In this document: positions 26,350 to 34,408 of the stretch, in pieces
Position numbering within the stretch: position 1 is the first letter of the stretch
Layout of the letters: each line of letters begins with the position of its first letter
Program-made: the position numbers and the translations under genes
The notes under the pieces: model-generated
What the model was told of the DNA's origin: nothing
The model's input: only the letters and a program-made list of their open reading frames with translations
Databases searched by the model: none
Assembly: GCF_030140925.1 (NCBI RefSeq)
Contig: NZ_JARBWD010000001.1
Coordinates: 1,612,001 to 1,676,000, forward strand
Length of the DNA: 64,000 bases
Origin: Parerythrobacter aestuarii
GTDB taxonomy: Bacteria > Pseudomonadota > Alphaproteobacteria > Sphingomonadales > Sphingomonadaceae
Direction of reading: 5' to 3'

Positions 26350-28410
26350 ATGCGCCCGGATATCCTCAACCCGCTGTTTGCTGAGGTCGATACGCTCGAC
26401 GGCGTGGGGCCGAAGCTGAAGAAGCCGCTCGACAAGCTCGGTCTCACCCGGGTGCGCGATGTTGCCTACCACTTGCCCGACCGCTTCGTCACCCGGCGGG
26501 CGGTTCAGAACCTCGATGAAGCAGGCGAGGGTGAACAGATCGTCATTGCGCTTACCGCGACCGAGCACCGCCCATCGCGCAACAATCGCGGGCCGCACCG
26601 GGTGTTTGCGCAGGATGCGATCGGCAATATCTGCGCGCTGACCTATTTCGGGCGTGCCAGCTACACTGCCAAGAAGCTACTGCCGGTGGGCGAGCTGCGC
26701 TGGGTGGCGGGAAAACTGGAGCGCTATGGCGACATGCTGCAGATCGTCCATCCTGACCATGTGCTGGAGCAAGGCGGAGAGAGCCTGCAGCGATTGTGCG
26801 AGCCGGTCTATGCATTATCCGAAGGGCTTACCCAACCAAAGGTGGCGAGCCTGGTCGGACAAGCCCTGGGCAACCTACCACGGCTTCCCGAATGGATCGA
26901 ACCGGGCCAGTTCGAGAAGCAGCAATGGCCGGACTGGGCCGATGCGCTCAAGTTGGCGCACAAGTCCGAAAACGCGCTGGCACGCGATCGGCTTGCCTAT
27001 GATGAACTGCTCGCCAACAGCCTCGCGCTGATGCTGGTGCGGGCTGACAATCGCCAACGCAGGGGCAGGGCCTTGGTTGGCACTGGCCAACTGCGCAACA
27101 GGTTGCAACTGCCGTTCCCCCTTACGGGGGCGCAGAAGCGTTCAATTGCCGAGATCGAAGGCGACATGGCGCAGGAAGCGCCGATGCTGCGCCTGCTTCA
27201 AGGCGATGTCGGTGCGGGTAAGACTGTGGTCGCGCTCGAGGCCATGCTGGTCGCGGTCGAGGCCGGAGCGCAGGCGGCCTTGCTCGCCCCAACTGAAATC
27301 CTCGCCCGACAGCATTTCGAGACCCTGCGTGACATGGCTCGCCCGACGGGCGTGGAGGTTGCGCTGCTGACTGGCCGCGACAAGGGTCGGGCGCGCGAGA
27401 GTATCCTGATGGGCTTGCTCGACGGTTCGATCCAGATCGTGGTCGGCACACATGCGATCTTCCAGGATTCGGTGAACTATCGAGACCTTGGACTGGTGGT
27501 GATCGATGAGCAGCACCGCTTTGGTGTTGCCCAACGGTTGCAACTGGCTCGCAAGGGCAAGCGAACGCCGCATACGCTGGCTATGACCGCCACCCCAATC
27601 CCGCGCACGCTGACCCTCGCGCAATATGGCGAGATGGACGTCAGCAAGCTCGACGAAATGCCGCTCGGGCGTCAGGCCATCGATACCCGCGTTGTTGGGC
27701 AGGATCGGCTCGGCGAGGTCGTCGATGCAGTCGGGCGCCATATCGAAAGCGGCCAGCAGGCCTATTGGGTTTGCCCCATGGTGCATGACAGTGAGACCAC
27801 TGACCTCGCCGCGGCCGAAGCGCGCTATGCGGTATTGAGGGAACGGTTCGGTGACACCGTCGTGCTGGTCCATGGCCAATTGGAACCGGCGGCCAAGGAT
27901 GCCGCAATGGAGCGTTTCGCCAGCGGCCAGGCGAAATTGCTGGTTGCGACTACAGTCATCGAAGTCGGTGTCGATGTCCCAGCGGCTACGCTGATGGTGA
28001 TCGAGCAGGCAGAGCGTTTCGGCCTCGCCCAGTTGCACCAACTGCGCGGCCGAGTAGGGCGTGGATCGGAGAAGTCCGTCTGTCTTCTGCTACGTGGGGA
28101 GGCCCTGTCAGAAACCGGACGGAAGCGCCTTGCCCTGATGCGCGAAACGCAAGACGGGTTCCGTATTGCCGAGGAGGACCTCGCGCTTCGCGGCGGCGGC
28201 GAGTTGCTGGGCACGCGGCAATCGGGCGACACGCCGTTTCGGGTTGCGGACCTTGAGCAGATACAGCGTCTGCTACCGATCGCTCATGATGATGCCCGCC
28301 TGCTGATAGATCGCGATGGCGGCCTCAACTCGCACCGCGGTGAAGCAGCGAGAGTGCTACTTTACTTGTTCGACCGTGACTGGGGCGTACAGCTTTTGCG
28401 AGGAGGCTAG
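26350..28410 (+). CDS. recG: ATP-dependent DNA helicase RecG
   Basis: 686 residues from the ATG at 26350. RecG reverses stalled forks and migrates branched DNA. The N-terminal wedge (OB) domain contains DGVGPKLKKPLDKLGLTRVRD and a FGRASYTAKKLL segment. Motor motifs are GDVGAGKTVVALEAML (Walker A, about residue 292), VIDEQHRFGVAQR (DEQH box), MTATPIPRTLTLA, VATTVIEVGVDVP and QLRGRVGRGS. It is the last housekeeping gene before the thiopeptide cluster; the cluster leader begins at the base after its stop. Confidence 0.97.
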   Translation: MRPDILNPLFAEVDTLDGVGPKLKKPLDKLGLTRVRDVAYHLPDRFVTRRAVQNLDEAGEGEQIVIALTATEHRPSRNNRGPHRVFAQDAIGNICALTYFGRASYTAKKLLPVGELRWVAGKLERYGDMLQIVHPDHVLEQGGESLQRLCEPVYALSEGLTQPKVASLVGQALGNLPRLPEWIEPGQFEKQQWPDWADALKLAHKSENALARDRLAYDELLANSLALMLVRADNRQRRGRALVGTGQLRNRLQLPFPLTGAQKRSIAEIEGDMAQEAPMLRLLQGDVGAGKTVVALEAMLVAVEAGAQAALLAPTEILARQHFETLRDMARPTGVEVALLTGRDKGRARESILMGLLDGSIQIVVGTHAIFQDSVNYRDLGLVVIDEQHRFGVAQRLQLARKGKRTPHTLAMTATPIPRTLTLAQYGEMDVSKLDEMPLGRQAIDTRVVGQDRLGEVVDAVGRHIESGQQAYWVCPMVHDSETTDLAAAEARYAVLRERFGDTVVLVHGQLEPAAKDAAMERFASGQAKLLVATTVIEVGVDVPAATLMVIEQAERFGLAQLHQLRGRVGRGSEKSVCLLLRGEALSETGRKRLALMRETQDGFRIAEEDLALRGGGELLGTRQSGDTPFRVADLEQIQRLLPIAHDDARLLIDRDGGLNSHRGEAARVLLYLFDRDWGVQLLRGG

Positions 28411-28425
28411 CCAAATCAAATTTGG
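28411..28425. promoter_or_regulatory. Inverted repeat directly after recG
   Basis: CCAAAT and ATTTGG separated by CAA: a 6-bp dyad starting at the first base after the recG stop. Too weak for a terminator; it is the first of three dyads in the AT-rich leader of the thiopeptide cluster and may be an operator. Confidence 0.35.
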
Positions 28426-28459
28426 GGACGCGATTTGTCGAATATTTCGGATACACGTC

Positions 28460-28493
28460 GATAACGAATTCGCGTTATTCCGATATGATAACG
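28460..28493. promoter_or_regulatory. Repeated GATAACG boxes upstream of the precursor gene
   Basis: GATAACG occurs at 28460-28466 and 28487-28493 as a 27-base-spaced direct repeat, with the inverted copy CGTTAT at 28473-28478 making a dyad with the first. The stretch is strikingly AT-rich compared with the rest of the window. Such clustered half-sites are typical of transcription-factor binding regions, but the factor is unknown. Confidence 0.4.
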
Positions 28494-28544
28494 GATATTC
28501 ACTCCGCTAAACGAGATCAGTACAAGACATGAATTCAACATCGA

Positions 28545-28567
28545 TAGATTGACGGACGATCAATCTA
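28545..28567. promoter_or_regulatory. Perfect 8-bp dyad upstream of the thiopeptide precursor
   Basis: TAGATTGA (28545-28552), a 7-base spacer, TCAATCTA (28560-28567). The dyad covers TTGACG (28549-28554), a good -35 element, with TATACA at 28569-28574 as a poorly spaced (14-base) -10 candidate. A dimeric regulator bound here would sit on the promoter. It lies about 90 bases before the precursor ATG. Confidence 0.5.
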
Positions 28568-28658
28568 CTATACAAGGTCACCCATCCAAGGCGGCAGGTT
28601 CTTAATAATTGGGGCTTGTCAGTGAGAAAAAATGCCTTGGTAAGGAGTGGTGACGAAG

Positions 28659-28841
28659 ATGAAAAAGATGTCAGTGAATTTCGACGACTTTGATCTTGGC
28701 GAACTCGATGCATTCGATGTCGATGTGGTTGAAACCTCGGCCGGCGCTGCCCGGGCTGAGACGGCCGCTTCATGCATTATTTTCTCGTGCAATGGATGCA
28801 GCTGCTCTTGTGATGGTGAGGAGCCCGACAAGGTAGCCTGA
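28659..28841 (+). CDS. Thiopeptide precursor peptide (TbtA-like)
   Basis: 60 residues from the ATG at 28659, with AAGGAG at 28642-28647. GTG codons at 28647 and 28650 overlap or abut that ribosome site, so the ATG is preferred. The leader (1-37) is acidic and helical with repeated FD motifs (NFDDFDLGELDAFDVDVVE), like thiopeptide leaders, and ends ETAA. The predicted core (38-51) is SCIIFSCNGCSCSC: five cysteines for thiazoles and four serines for dehydroalanine. Spacing matches the GE2270/thiomuracin cores, with Ser1 and Ser11 aligned and CSCS at core positions 10-13, which would give a 29-membered ring. A nine-residue acidic tail (DGEEPDKVA) follows, which classic thiopeptides lack. Genes for all classic thiopeptide core enzymes follow, and no LanC or LanM is present, so a lanthipeptide is unlikely. 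Confidence 0.9.
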   Translation: MKKMSVNFDDFDLGELDAFDVDVVETSAGAARAETAASCIIFSCNGCSCSCDGEEPDKVA

Positions 28842-28848
28842 TCGGGGC

Positions 28849-28873
28849 GTGGCGGCAGCATTCATGCCGCCAC
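28849..28873 (+). terminator. Hairpin after the precursor gene (attenuator or processing site)
   Basis: GTGGCGGCA (28849-28857), seven-base loop, TGCCGCCAC (28865-28873): a perfect 9-bp GC-rich stem starting eight bases after the precursor stop. It is followed by pyrimidine-rich ATCTCCCTTCTT rather than a pure T-run. In RiPP operons such a stem commonly lets the precursor message exceed the enzyme message by partial termination or by protecting a processed 3' end. Confidence 0.7.
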
Positions 28874-29087
28874 ATCTCCCTTCTTGCATGGGTTGCCAGG
28901 TGATTCGAGTTGCCAAGTTGCGTGAAGGCGATTCCGAATTGTTTGGCGATTGTACCAAGCCGTTACGCGGCGCATGCTGGGAATCGACATTATTGATCCG
29001 ATGTTTCTCACCACATTTACTGGTTCATGGTGATCTGATGTGCACTGACAATGGATTTCCCGGATTCTTGGTGAACTGTAGCAGTTT
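28874..29087. other. Spacer between precursor and dehydratase genes
   Basis: About 210 bases of lower GC than the neighbours, with no obvious promoter or ribosome site. An open frame from ATG 28888 to TGA 29091 (67 codons, six cysteines) runs through it and overlaps the dehydratase GTG start as GTGA. Third-position GC in this frame is only about half, against a strongly GC-rich third position in nearby real genes, and there is no Shine-Dalgarno sequence. I treat it as probably non-coding but note the overlap. Confidence 0.5.
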
Positions 29088-31859
29088 GTGAATCAGCAAG
29101 AGATCCTGGCAAACCTTGGTGTCTCCAATTCCTATGTCGATCAGCGCTCTCCAGGCAAATTGACCTCGGATATGCAGGATGCAACTGCGCGAAATTTCGT
29201 TGAAGATCAGTCTGCTTTGGCGGCGCGCTCCGCAGTCACGGTAGCGCCCCATCTATTCGTCCGGCTTGCTGGCCTCCCCATTTCCCACTCCTTGCTGACC
29301 GATCACACGGCAGCAAGAGCGCTCTTGCTGGTCGAAGAAGCGGATCTGGAAAGAATGCATGCTGTCGCGGCTGCCTGTTCCAGGTTGGAAGTCCTGGTGC
29401 CCAGCGGTTTTGAAGCGAGTCCGGAGATTGGCCGTGGGCTCATCACCATCAAACGCGATCTCTTCAACCATCGGGCTCTTCGACGCGAGAGGAACCGAGC
29501 CGCGGTAGATTGGCTCGGCTCAAGCGATCGACAACTTATTGATACGGCTTATCAAGCGATCGAGGACTCCGAAGCAACGCGAACACAATACGAGCGGGCA
29601 CATGAAGAAGAGAGGCTGCGGACGCGCATTGCCGCGCTGAATGGCACTGCAGATGGTCGCCTGGGCGCAGGTCTCGCGGTGATCAACCCTGCTCTCTACG
29701 ACGTTCTTGAAGCTGCGAGGGCGGATCGAACTGGCTTAACCGACAAGGAGTTCAACCAACTTACCTCGACCGCCATGCGATATCTTCTTCGCGCCTCCCG
29801 GAAAACCAGTCCCATCGCCACATTTGGTCCCGTTTGGACGGCAGGATGGGAGGGGGAATACACGGTTGGGCAAGGCATCGGCGCACCCGAGCTTATTAGC
29901 TGTACCAGGAAGGTACGCTCCGCTTTGCTCCAGCGGCTCATGCAACACCTTCTGATCGATTGGGAAAATTTGGCTGGTGACGCGCCAGTCGCACTCAACC
30001 GGTCATTGAGCTTTAGCGAAGAAGGGGCTTGGGATTGGTGGAAGCGTCGCTTTGATGAAGCACCCAATGCCATACTGTCAGGCGCGCAACTCGAGCGAGT
30101 TTCCGGTCGGTCCGGAGCGATCTCGGCGATAGCGAGGGTTTTTGGATCGCATGGCCACGGTTTCATGACCGTCGCTGAACTTCGACAGGTCCTAGGGACT
30201 GCAGGCGGCGAGCATGTGAGTGATCGAATGGAGAAGGCCCTCCGATCTGCGTGGCAATCCCAACTCCTGGTTCCGATGCTCCATGACCATCAGGATGGCC
30301 TCGCTTGGGCGCGCGCAGCGACGAAACTACTTGCCCCGCACCTGGCATCAGCCATCGGCCCCAGGATCGAGGCACTTTGCGAATTGAGCGTTGACGAAGA
30401 CCTACCGACGCGCGTTCTCGTGAGAGAATACCAAGAGGAATTCGCAGGGCTGCACGAGGCTGCCGGTATTCAGGGTAGCGAAGCGGTCCGGTCGATACTG
30501 ACGGTCGACGCGCGAGCTGGGGGATTGGGCGATCGCCATCCCCGTCTGCCCGGTTCTTTGATCGCCACGTTGACGTCGCTGTGTCGTGCCATGCCTGCGC
30601 TAGCGGCCGACACGCCGAGTGCTCAGATGTTGGCCGGGATGCGCCGTCTCTTCGATGATCGGAACCCACGTGGTTCGGAAGGCAAGGAGCCGCTGTCTTC
30701 ATTCGTGCAAGCATATTTCGATGCTGGAGGGGAAACCCAGTCGGAGATTCTTCAGCGCGCGATGGGGATGCCCGGAGCCACTGGTGAATTCGACCCGGAT
30801 CCGATAAATCGTGGCGGTGCAAGGTTTCTCGATGATCTCGCTGCAGAGGCACGATCTTGCGAGGAAATCCGGTTGTCCTCTGGTGAACTTGAGAGTTTCT
30901 CCGACAAGACAAGTGGGCACGATTTCGACTACGTATCGCTGCAGTTCCATATCCAGTCGATTGGGGGAGGGAAGACCTTCGTCCTCAATCAGATATTCCC
31001 CGGGGCATGCTCGACATTGACCCGTTTCCTTCCTCGGAAAAAGGCCCCAGAGCAAAGCGATTACCTACGCAGAACACTCGGTCCACGCATTCCGTTTGAG
31101 ATAAATGCCGCCTTCGGATTCAACGCAAGTGCGCATCCCGATCTCGTGGACCTTGCCCTTTCCATTCCGCCAATTCCCGACTGCAGCGAACGTGAATTGA
31201 TCGATATCAAGTCTTTGTGGGTTGAGCGGGGCAGCCGTCCGGACGAGTTGCGTGTAAGAGGTCCCGAAGGACAAGAATACGCTCCCATATTCGTTGCTGC
31301 GCTCAATCCCATGTCTTTGCCAAAACAGTATCAGGCATTGCATGCGCTTTGCGTAAATCACTGGCGACATTCGGGGCTTTCAACTTCGATCATTCGTCGC
31401 GCCATGGAGGGTTTTGACGGTTTCTGTGCGCTTGCGCGGGTAAGTATCGATGATGTGATCGTCTTGCGTCGAACCTGGCTGGTGTCAGTTGAAGAGCTGC
31501 CCGATGTGGAAATCGGGTCAGCGGATTTTTTCCGGGCATTCAATACTTGGGCCGATCAAAAAGGCCTGCCGGTGCATCTGTTCTACCAAGCCAATGCCTT
31601 TCCCATGCCAGGAGACGAAAGGCCATTGGATCGACCCCACAATCGAAAGAAGCCCCGCCTGTACAAACCCATGCCGCTCGATCGCAATTGCGCCCTCGGA
31701 GTTGAACTGTTCCAACAGGCCGCCAGGAAATCGACTCTGGGATTGCTGCTGTGTGAGGCTTTGCCGTCGCCAACGGATGGAAGCTACACGTGCGGCGGGG
31801 AACCTGTGGCGGCGGAACTGGCGGTTGAGATCACCTGCCACAGGTTGATCGATGATTGA
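29088..31859 (+). CDS. Split LanB dehydratase, glutamylation subunit (TbtB-like)
   Basis: 923 residues, GTG start. LanB-type dehydratases use glutamyl-tRNA to glutamylate Ser/Thr of the precursor before elimination to dehydroalanine. The family start PHLFVRLAGLP is at about residue 54, RKTSPIATFGPVW (the usual R-x-TPFG-like block) near 237, and the late region RTLGPRIPFEINAAFGFNA to LNPMSLPKQYQALHALC also fits. The protein ends without the roughly 300-residue elimination domain, which is encoded separately at 37693, as in thiopeptide systems. The first 53 residues are an unusual extension; an alternative start is ATG 29173, also without a clear ribosome site. It overlaps the next gene by eight bases. 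Confidence 0.85.
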   Translation: MNQQEILANLGVSNSYVDQRSPGKLTSDMQDATARNFVEDQSALAARSAVTVAPHLFVRLAGLPISHSLLTDHTAARALLLVEEADLERMHAVAAACSRLEVLVPSGFEASPEIGRGLITIKRDLFNHRALRRERNRAAVDWLGSSDRQLIDTAYQAIEDSEATRTQYERAHEEERLRTRIAALNGTADGRLGAGLAVINPALYDVLEAARADRTGLTDKEFNQLTSTAMRYLLRASRKTSPIATFGPVWTAGWEGEYTVGQGIGAPELISCTRKVRSALLQRLMQHLLIDWENLAGDAPVALNRSLSFSEEGAWDWWKRRFDEAPNAILSGAQLERVSGRSGAISAIARVFGSHGHGFMTVAELRQVLGTAGGEHVSDRMEKALRSAWQSQLLVPMLHDHQDGLAWARAATKLLAPHLASAIGPRIEALCELSVDEDLPTRVLVREYQEEFAGLHEAAGIQGSEAVRSILTVDARAGGLGDRHPRLPGSLIATLTSLCRAMPALAADTPSAQMLAGMRRLFDDRNPRGSEGKEPLSSFVQAYFDAGGETQSEILQRAMGMPGATGEFDPDPINRGGARFLDDLAAEARSCEEIRLSSGELESFSDKTSGHDFDYVSLQFHIQSIGGGKTFVLNQIFPGACSTLTRFLPRKKAPEQSDYLRRTLGPRIPFEINAAFGFNASAHPDLVDLALSIPPIPDCSERELIDIKSLWVERGSRPDELRVRGPEGQEYAPIFVAALNPMSLPKQYQALHALCVNHWRHSGLSTSIIRRAMEGFDGFCALARVSIDDVIVLRRTWLVSVEELPDVEIGSADFFRAFNTWADQKGLPVHLFYQANAFPMPGDERPLDRPHNRKKPRLYKPMPLDRNCALGVELFQQAARKSTLGLLLCEALPSPTDGSYTCGGEPVAAELAVEITCHRLIDD

Positions 31860-32808
31860 GTACGGCCTCCGCGTCGGTTTTCCCGATCCAACCGATTGGG
31901 GTTCAGGAGTCTCGCTGTTGTGGGAGGCGCTGACCTGCTGTTCCACTGAGACAGGTTTTACCTTTGCCTTGAGTCTGTGTCCCGAACGGAAGAATTCAGT
32001 GCTCGTCGGTGTTCGCGGAGCATTCGAATGGTTGGAACTTGAAGAGCGTATCGAGAAAGCCGCACAAAGCTCAGGTCTAGCGGTGCAACTGGAACGCGGC
32101 ACCTTTCACAGTCAAATCCCTCTCGGCTTGCCGAAACTTGCAAGCGTTCGTGATGATTTTCGAGAGGCTATGTTCGGCAATTTGTCCTGCCTGATGAAAG
32201 GTCATCCCCAGGACGCGCCCTCTCGTCTCATCGCCGTAGGCGAAACATTCCTGTTGCTTGACCGTATCGATTGGGCGGACGGTCTGCGCTTGTGGCCATT
32301 ATCACTGATAGGGCAAGTTTGGGCATTTGAACGGACGGGGGGAAGCGCGGTACAACCGGCGTTTCAAGCGGCAGAGCGGTTGATCCCGGTTCTTGCTGCG
32401 TCAGAAAAGACGCATGGGCTTTTCCAGCACGACACGACGCTGCCCGAGCATTTGGCCGCACGCCTCAGTTGCCTCCAGACTGCCTATAAGGGAGTCTGCA
32501 CTTTGGTTGCCGAAATCGCACCAGCCGAGCGCGACCGCCTGAGCGAAAGTGCCGGGACTTTGCTGGCCGATATCCTGTCCGCAACCCACACGGCTGACGA
32601 AGCTCGCCGCACAGCCGCCCATCCCAATCACATGGCATACAGGATTTTCATGAGTTTGATCTACGACCTGGCTCCCCTCATTGCGCTACCCACTACGCGC
32701 CGGATCATGATTTTTCGGGCCACTATTGAGCTTTTGCGGCGGCATTATCCGTCCGTGATGACAAATGTGTTCGAGAGCGGAAACCAGTTGAGGCAGCCAA
32801 GCCTGTGA
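31852..32808 (+). CDS. Divergent small LanB-like protein, candidate [4+2] pyridine synthase (TbtD-like)
   Basis: 318 residues. Position in a thiopeptide operon and size match TbtD/PbtD enzymes, which join two dehydroalanines in a formal aza-[4+2] cycloaddition, closing the macrocycle and expelling the leader as a carboxamide. Sequence support is weak but present: the C-terminal HPNHMAYRIFMSLIYDLAP resembles the HM-x-x-NRL end of the thiopeptide-type bacteriocin biosynthesis domain seen plainly in the protein at 37693, and SQIPLGLPKLASVRDDFREAMFG resembles the mid-domain. No other cluster gene could do this step. The ATG overlaps the dehydratase stop by eight bases. Assignment is by elimination and context. 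Confidence 0.55.
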   Translation: MIEYGLRVGFPDPTDWGSGVSLLWEALTCCSTETGFTFALSLCPERKNSVLVGVRGAFEWLELEERIEKAAQSSGLAVQLERGTFHSQIPLGLPKLASVRDDFREAMFGNLSCLMKGHPQDAPSRLIAVGETFLLLDRIDWADGLRLWPLSLIGQVWAFERTGGSAVQPAFQAAERLIPVLAASEKTHGLFQHDTTLPEHLAARLSCLQTAYKGVCTLVAEIAPAERDRLSESAGTLLADILSATHTADEARRTAAHPNHMAYRIFMSLIYDLAPLIALPTTRRIMIFRATIELLRRHYPSVMTNVFESGNQLRQPSL

Positions 32809-34403
32809 CCGGTATCGAACCGTCCCGTCTCAAACCGTCGGTGATCTGGCGGCGAACGAACGCAGGTATCCTTGTCGAGCATGGACGCAGAAGTTTCGAG
32901 ATGCGTGGAAGCAGCAAGGTTTTTTCAGCTGTTACGCGCCTCCTCGGGTTACTGGATGGAACCCGCTCAATCGACGAAATCCACCAAGGCATTCCCGAGC
33001 CGGTTCAGAGCTTGCTCGATCGTTTGGTAGTCGAACTCACAAGCCGGAACATGCTTACGGCGAGCGGTGAGGTTCCGGCAGAATGCCGTCAGGTGCCCAA
33101 TGAAGTCGTCCGTCTGGTCCAGGACAGGTGCGAAGACTGGCAAAGCGCTCTCACGAGTTGGTGCAAGCAAGACGTGAGAATTTTTGCGCCGGGCGAACTG
33201 ACCGAGAAGATTGGGCGCTATTGCACCGGCTTGGGCGTACATTCTGTGCAGGGCTGCGAGCCCGATGGTCAACAGTTGTCCCAGCAAAAACCGCTATGGA
33301 TCTGGGTCGCGACAAATTCATCGGACGCGCATCGAGCGTTGGAAGTCGGAGACTGCGCCGGTGTAGTAGGCGCGGCCATGCGGGGGCCGTTGGCAGCCTT
33401 GCTATCGGGAGAACACAACAGGCTGGCGCATTTGCCCGCATTGCTGGACAAACTTCCAGACCTTGACGAGGGCTTGAGTGAAGCGGTCGTCAGCGGATTC
33501 TGCGCATTGCTTGCTCATGAGGCGCTACAGCTACATTTGCAGCCATTTCAGGATGAAGACGGCCGACAGGCCAATGAGATGCGGCTGTTCCGGCGCGACG
33601 GTTCGGTGCGGAGGTTACAGTTGGATGCAGCACTGCTGTCATCAGGGCCGTTTGACGTTGACAGCGCATCGCTTGCAGCGATCCCGCAGGCCGAAGGTCA
33701 CCTTGCGCCCTTGTTCGATCGCGATACGCGTCTAATGAGTTGGACTGATGATCGCACCCCCGGGGTGCCCTTTCCGCTCTTTCATCGCAGTCTTGCCTTG
33801 GCGCAGTTCGGTGTGGCGGAGCACGATTCAAAATCGGTCTGTGAATGGGGTCTGACACCGGAAGAGGCGGAAAATCGCGCGATCCGGAGTGCGTTGCTGG
33901 AGATTGCCCGACGGAGCGAAACTCATCCTGTTCCAGATAGTTATTCGCCCCTGCTGGTCGAAGCTGATGAGAGCGACGCGCTACACATGGCTCGTGCCCT
34001 GCTGGCTGCACAGGATCATAAGTTGTGGAATCGCTCGAACCAGACACGCGTTGAACTGGACCAGGGCTGTGACGCCGAGCTTGATGCAATGGTGAGGCTT
34101 GCCCGGCTTTTTGCTGGAGGCCGCATGCCAAAACTGTTCGTCGGGTCGGATCCGCATAAGGCGGCATTCGTAGGCACGGCGGAGATTGCCGAACGATCAG
34201 CCAGCCGATTGTCCACGACAAGAGATCGCGCGCTCTACGAGGCAATCGGGACAATTTTGAGCAGCGTCCAACGGGGCACTGAGCTGGAGGACTGTCTTCC
34301 AGACAAATTGGTTGGGGAGGGGGGAGAGTCTACTTTCGTACCTAACGACGTGCTTGAATTCAGCAACTATGGCTTCGCGGTTGGTCGCGTGCGGTTCGGG
34401 TAG
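32805..34403 (+). CDS. RRE-containing leader-binding protein, ocin-ThiF-like (TbtF-like)
   Basis: 532 residues, GTG start overlapping the previous stop by four bases. The N-terminus (RLKPSVIWRRTNAGILVEHGRRSFEMRG to LLGLLDGTRSIDEIHQGIPE) has the winged-helix RiPP recognition element pattern that binds the leader and presents the core to the cyclodehydratase. The rest resembles the degenerate ThiF/E1-like partner proteins of thiazole systems, with no nucleotide-binding GxGxxG, so it is not expected to be catalytic. It directly precedes the YcaO gene, the usual F-G arrangement. The family call rests on the N-terminal pattern, length and context. Confidence 0.75.
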   Translation: MTGIEPSRLKPSVIWRRTNAGILVEHGRRSFEMRGSSKVFSAVTRLLGLLDGTRSIDEIHQGIPEPVQSLLDRLVVELTSRNMLTASGEVPAECRQVPNEVVRLVQDRCEDWQSALTSWCKQDVRIFAPGELTEKIGRYCTGLGVHSVQGCEPDGQQLSQQKPLWIWVATNSSDAHRALEVGDCAGVVGAAMRGPLAALLSGEHNRLAHLPALLDKLPDLDEGLSEAVVSGFCALLAHEALQLHLQPFQDEDGRQANEMRLFRRDGSVRRLQLDAALLSSGPFDVDSASLAAIPQAEGHLAPLFDRDTRLMSWTDDRTPGVPFPLFHRSLALAQFGVAEHDSKSVCEWGLTPEEAENRAIRSALLEIARRSETHPVPDSYSPLLVEADESDALHMARALLAAQDHKLWNRSNQTRVELDQGCDAELDAMVRLARLFAGGRMPKLFVGSDPHKAAFVGTAEIAERSASRLSTTRDRALYEAIGTILSSVQRGTELEDCLPDKLVGEGGESTFVPNDVLEFSNYGFAVGRVRFG

Positions 34404-34408
34404 TTGCA

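Noticed and set aside
28647..28661. GTG codons at 28647 and 28650 as precursor start
   Set aside because: The first overlaps the last base of the AAGGAG ribosome site and the second lies only two bases after it; the ATG at 28659 has better spacing.
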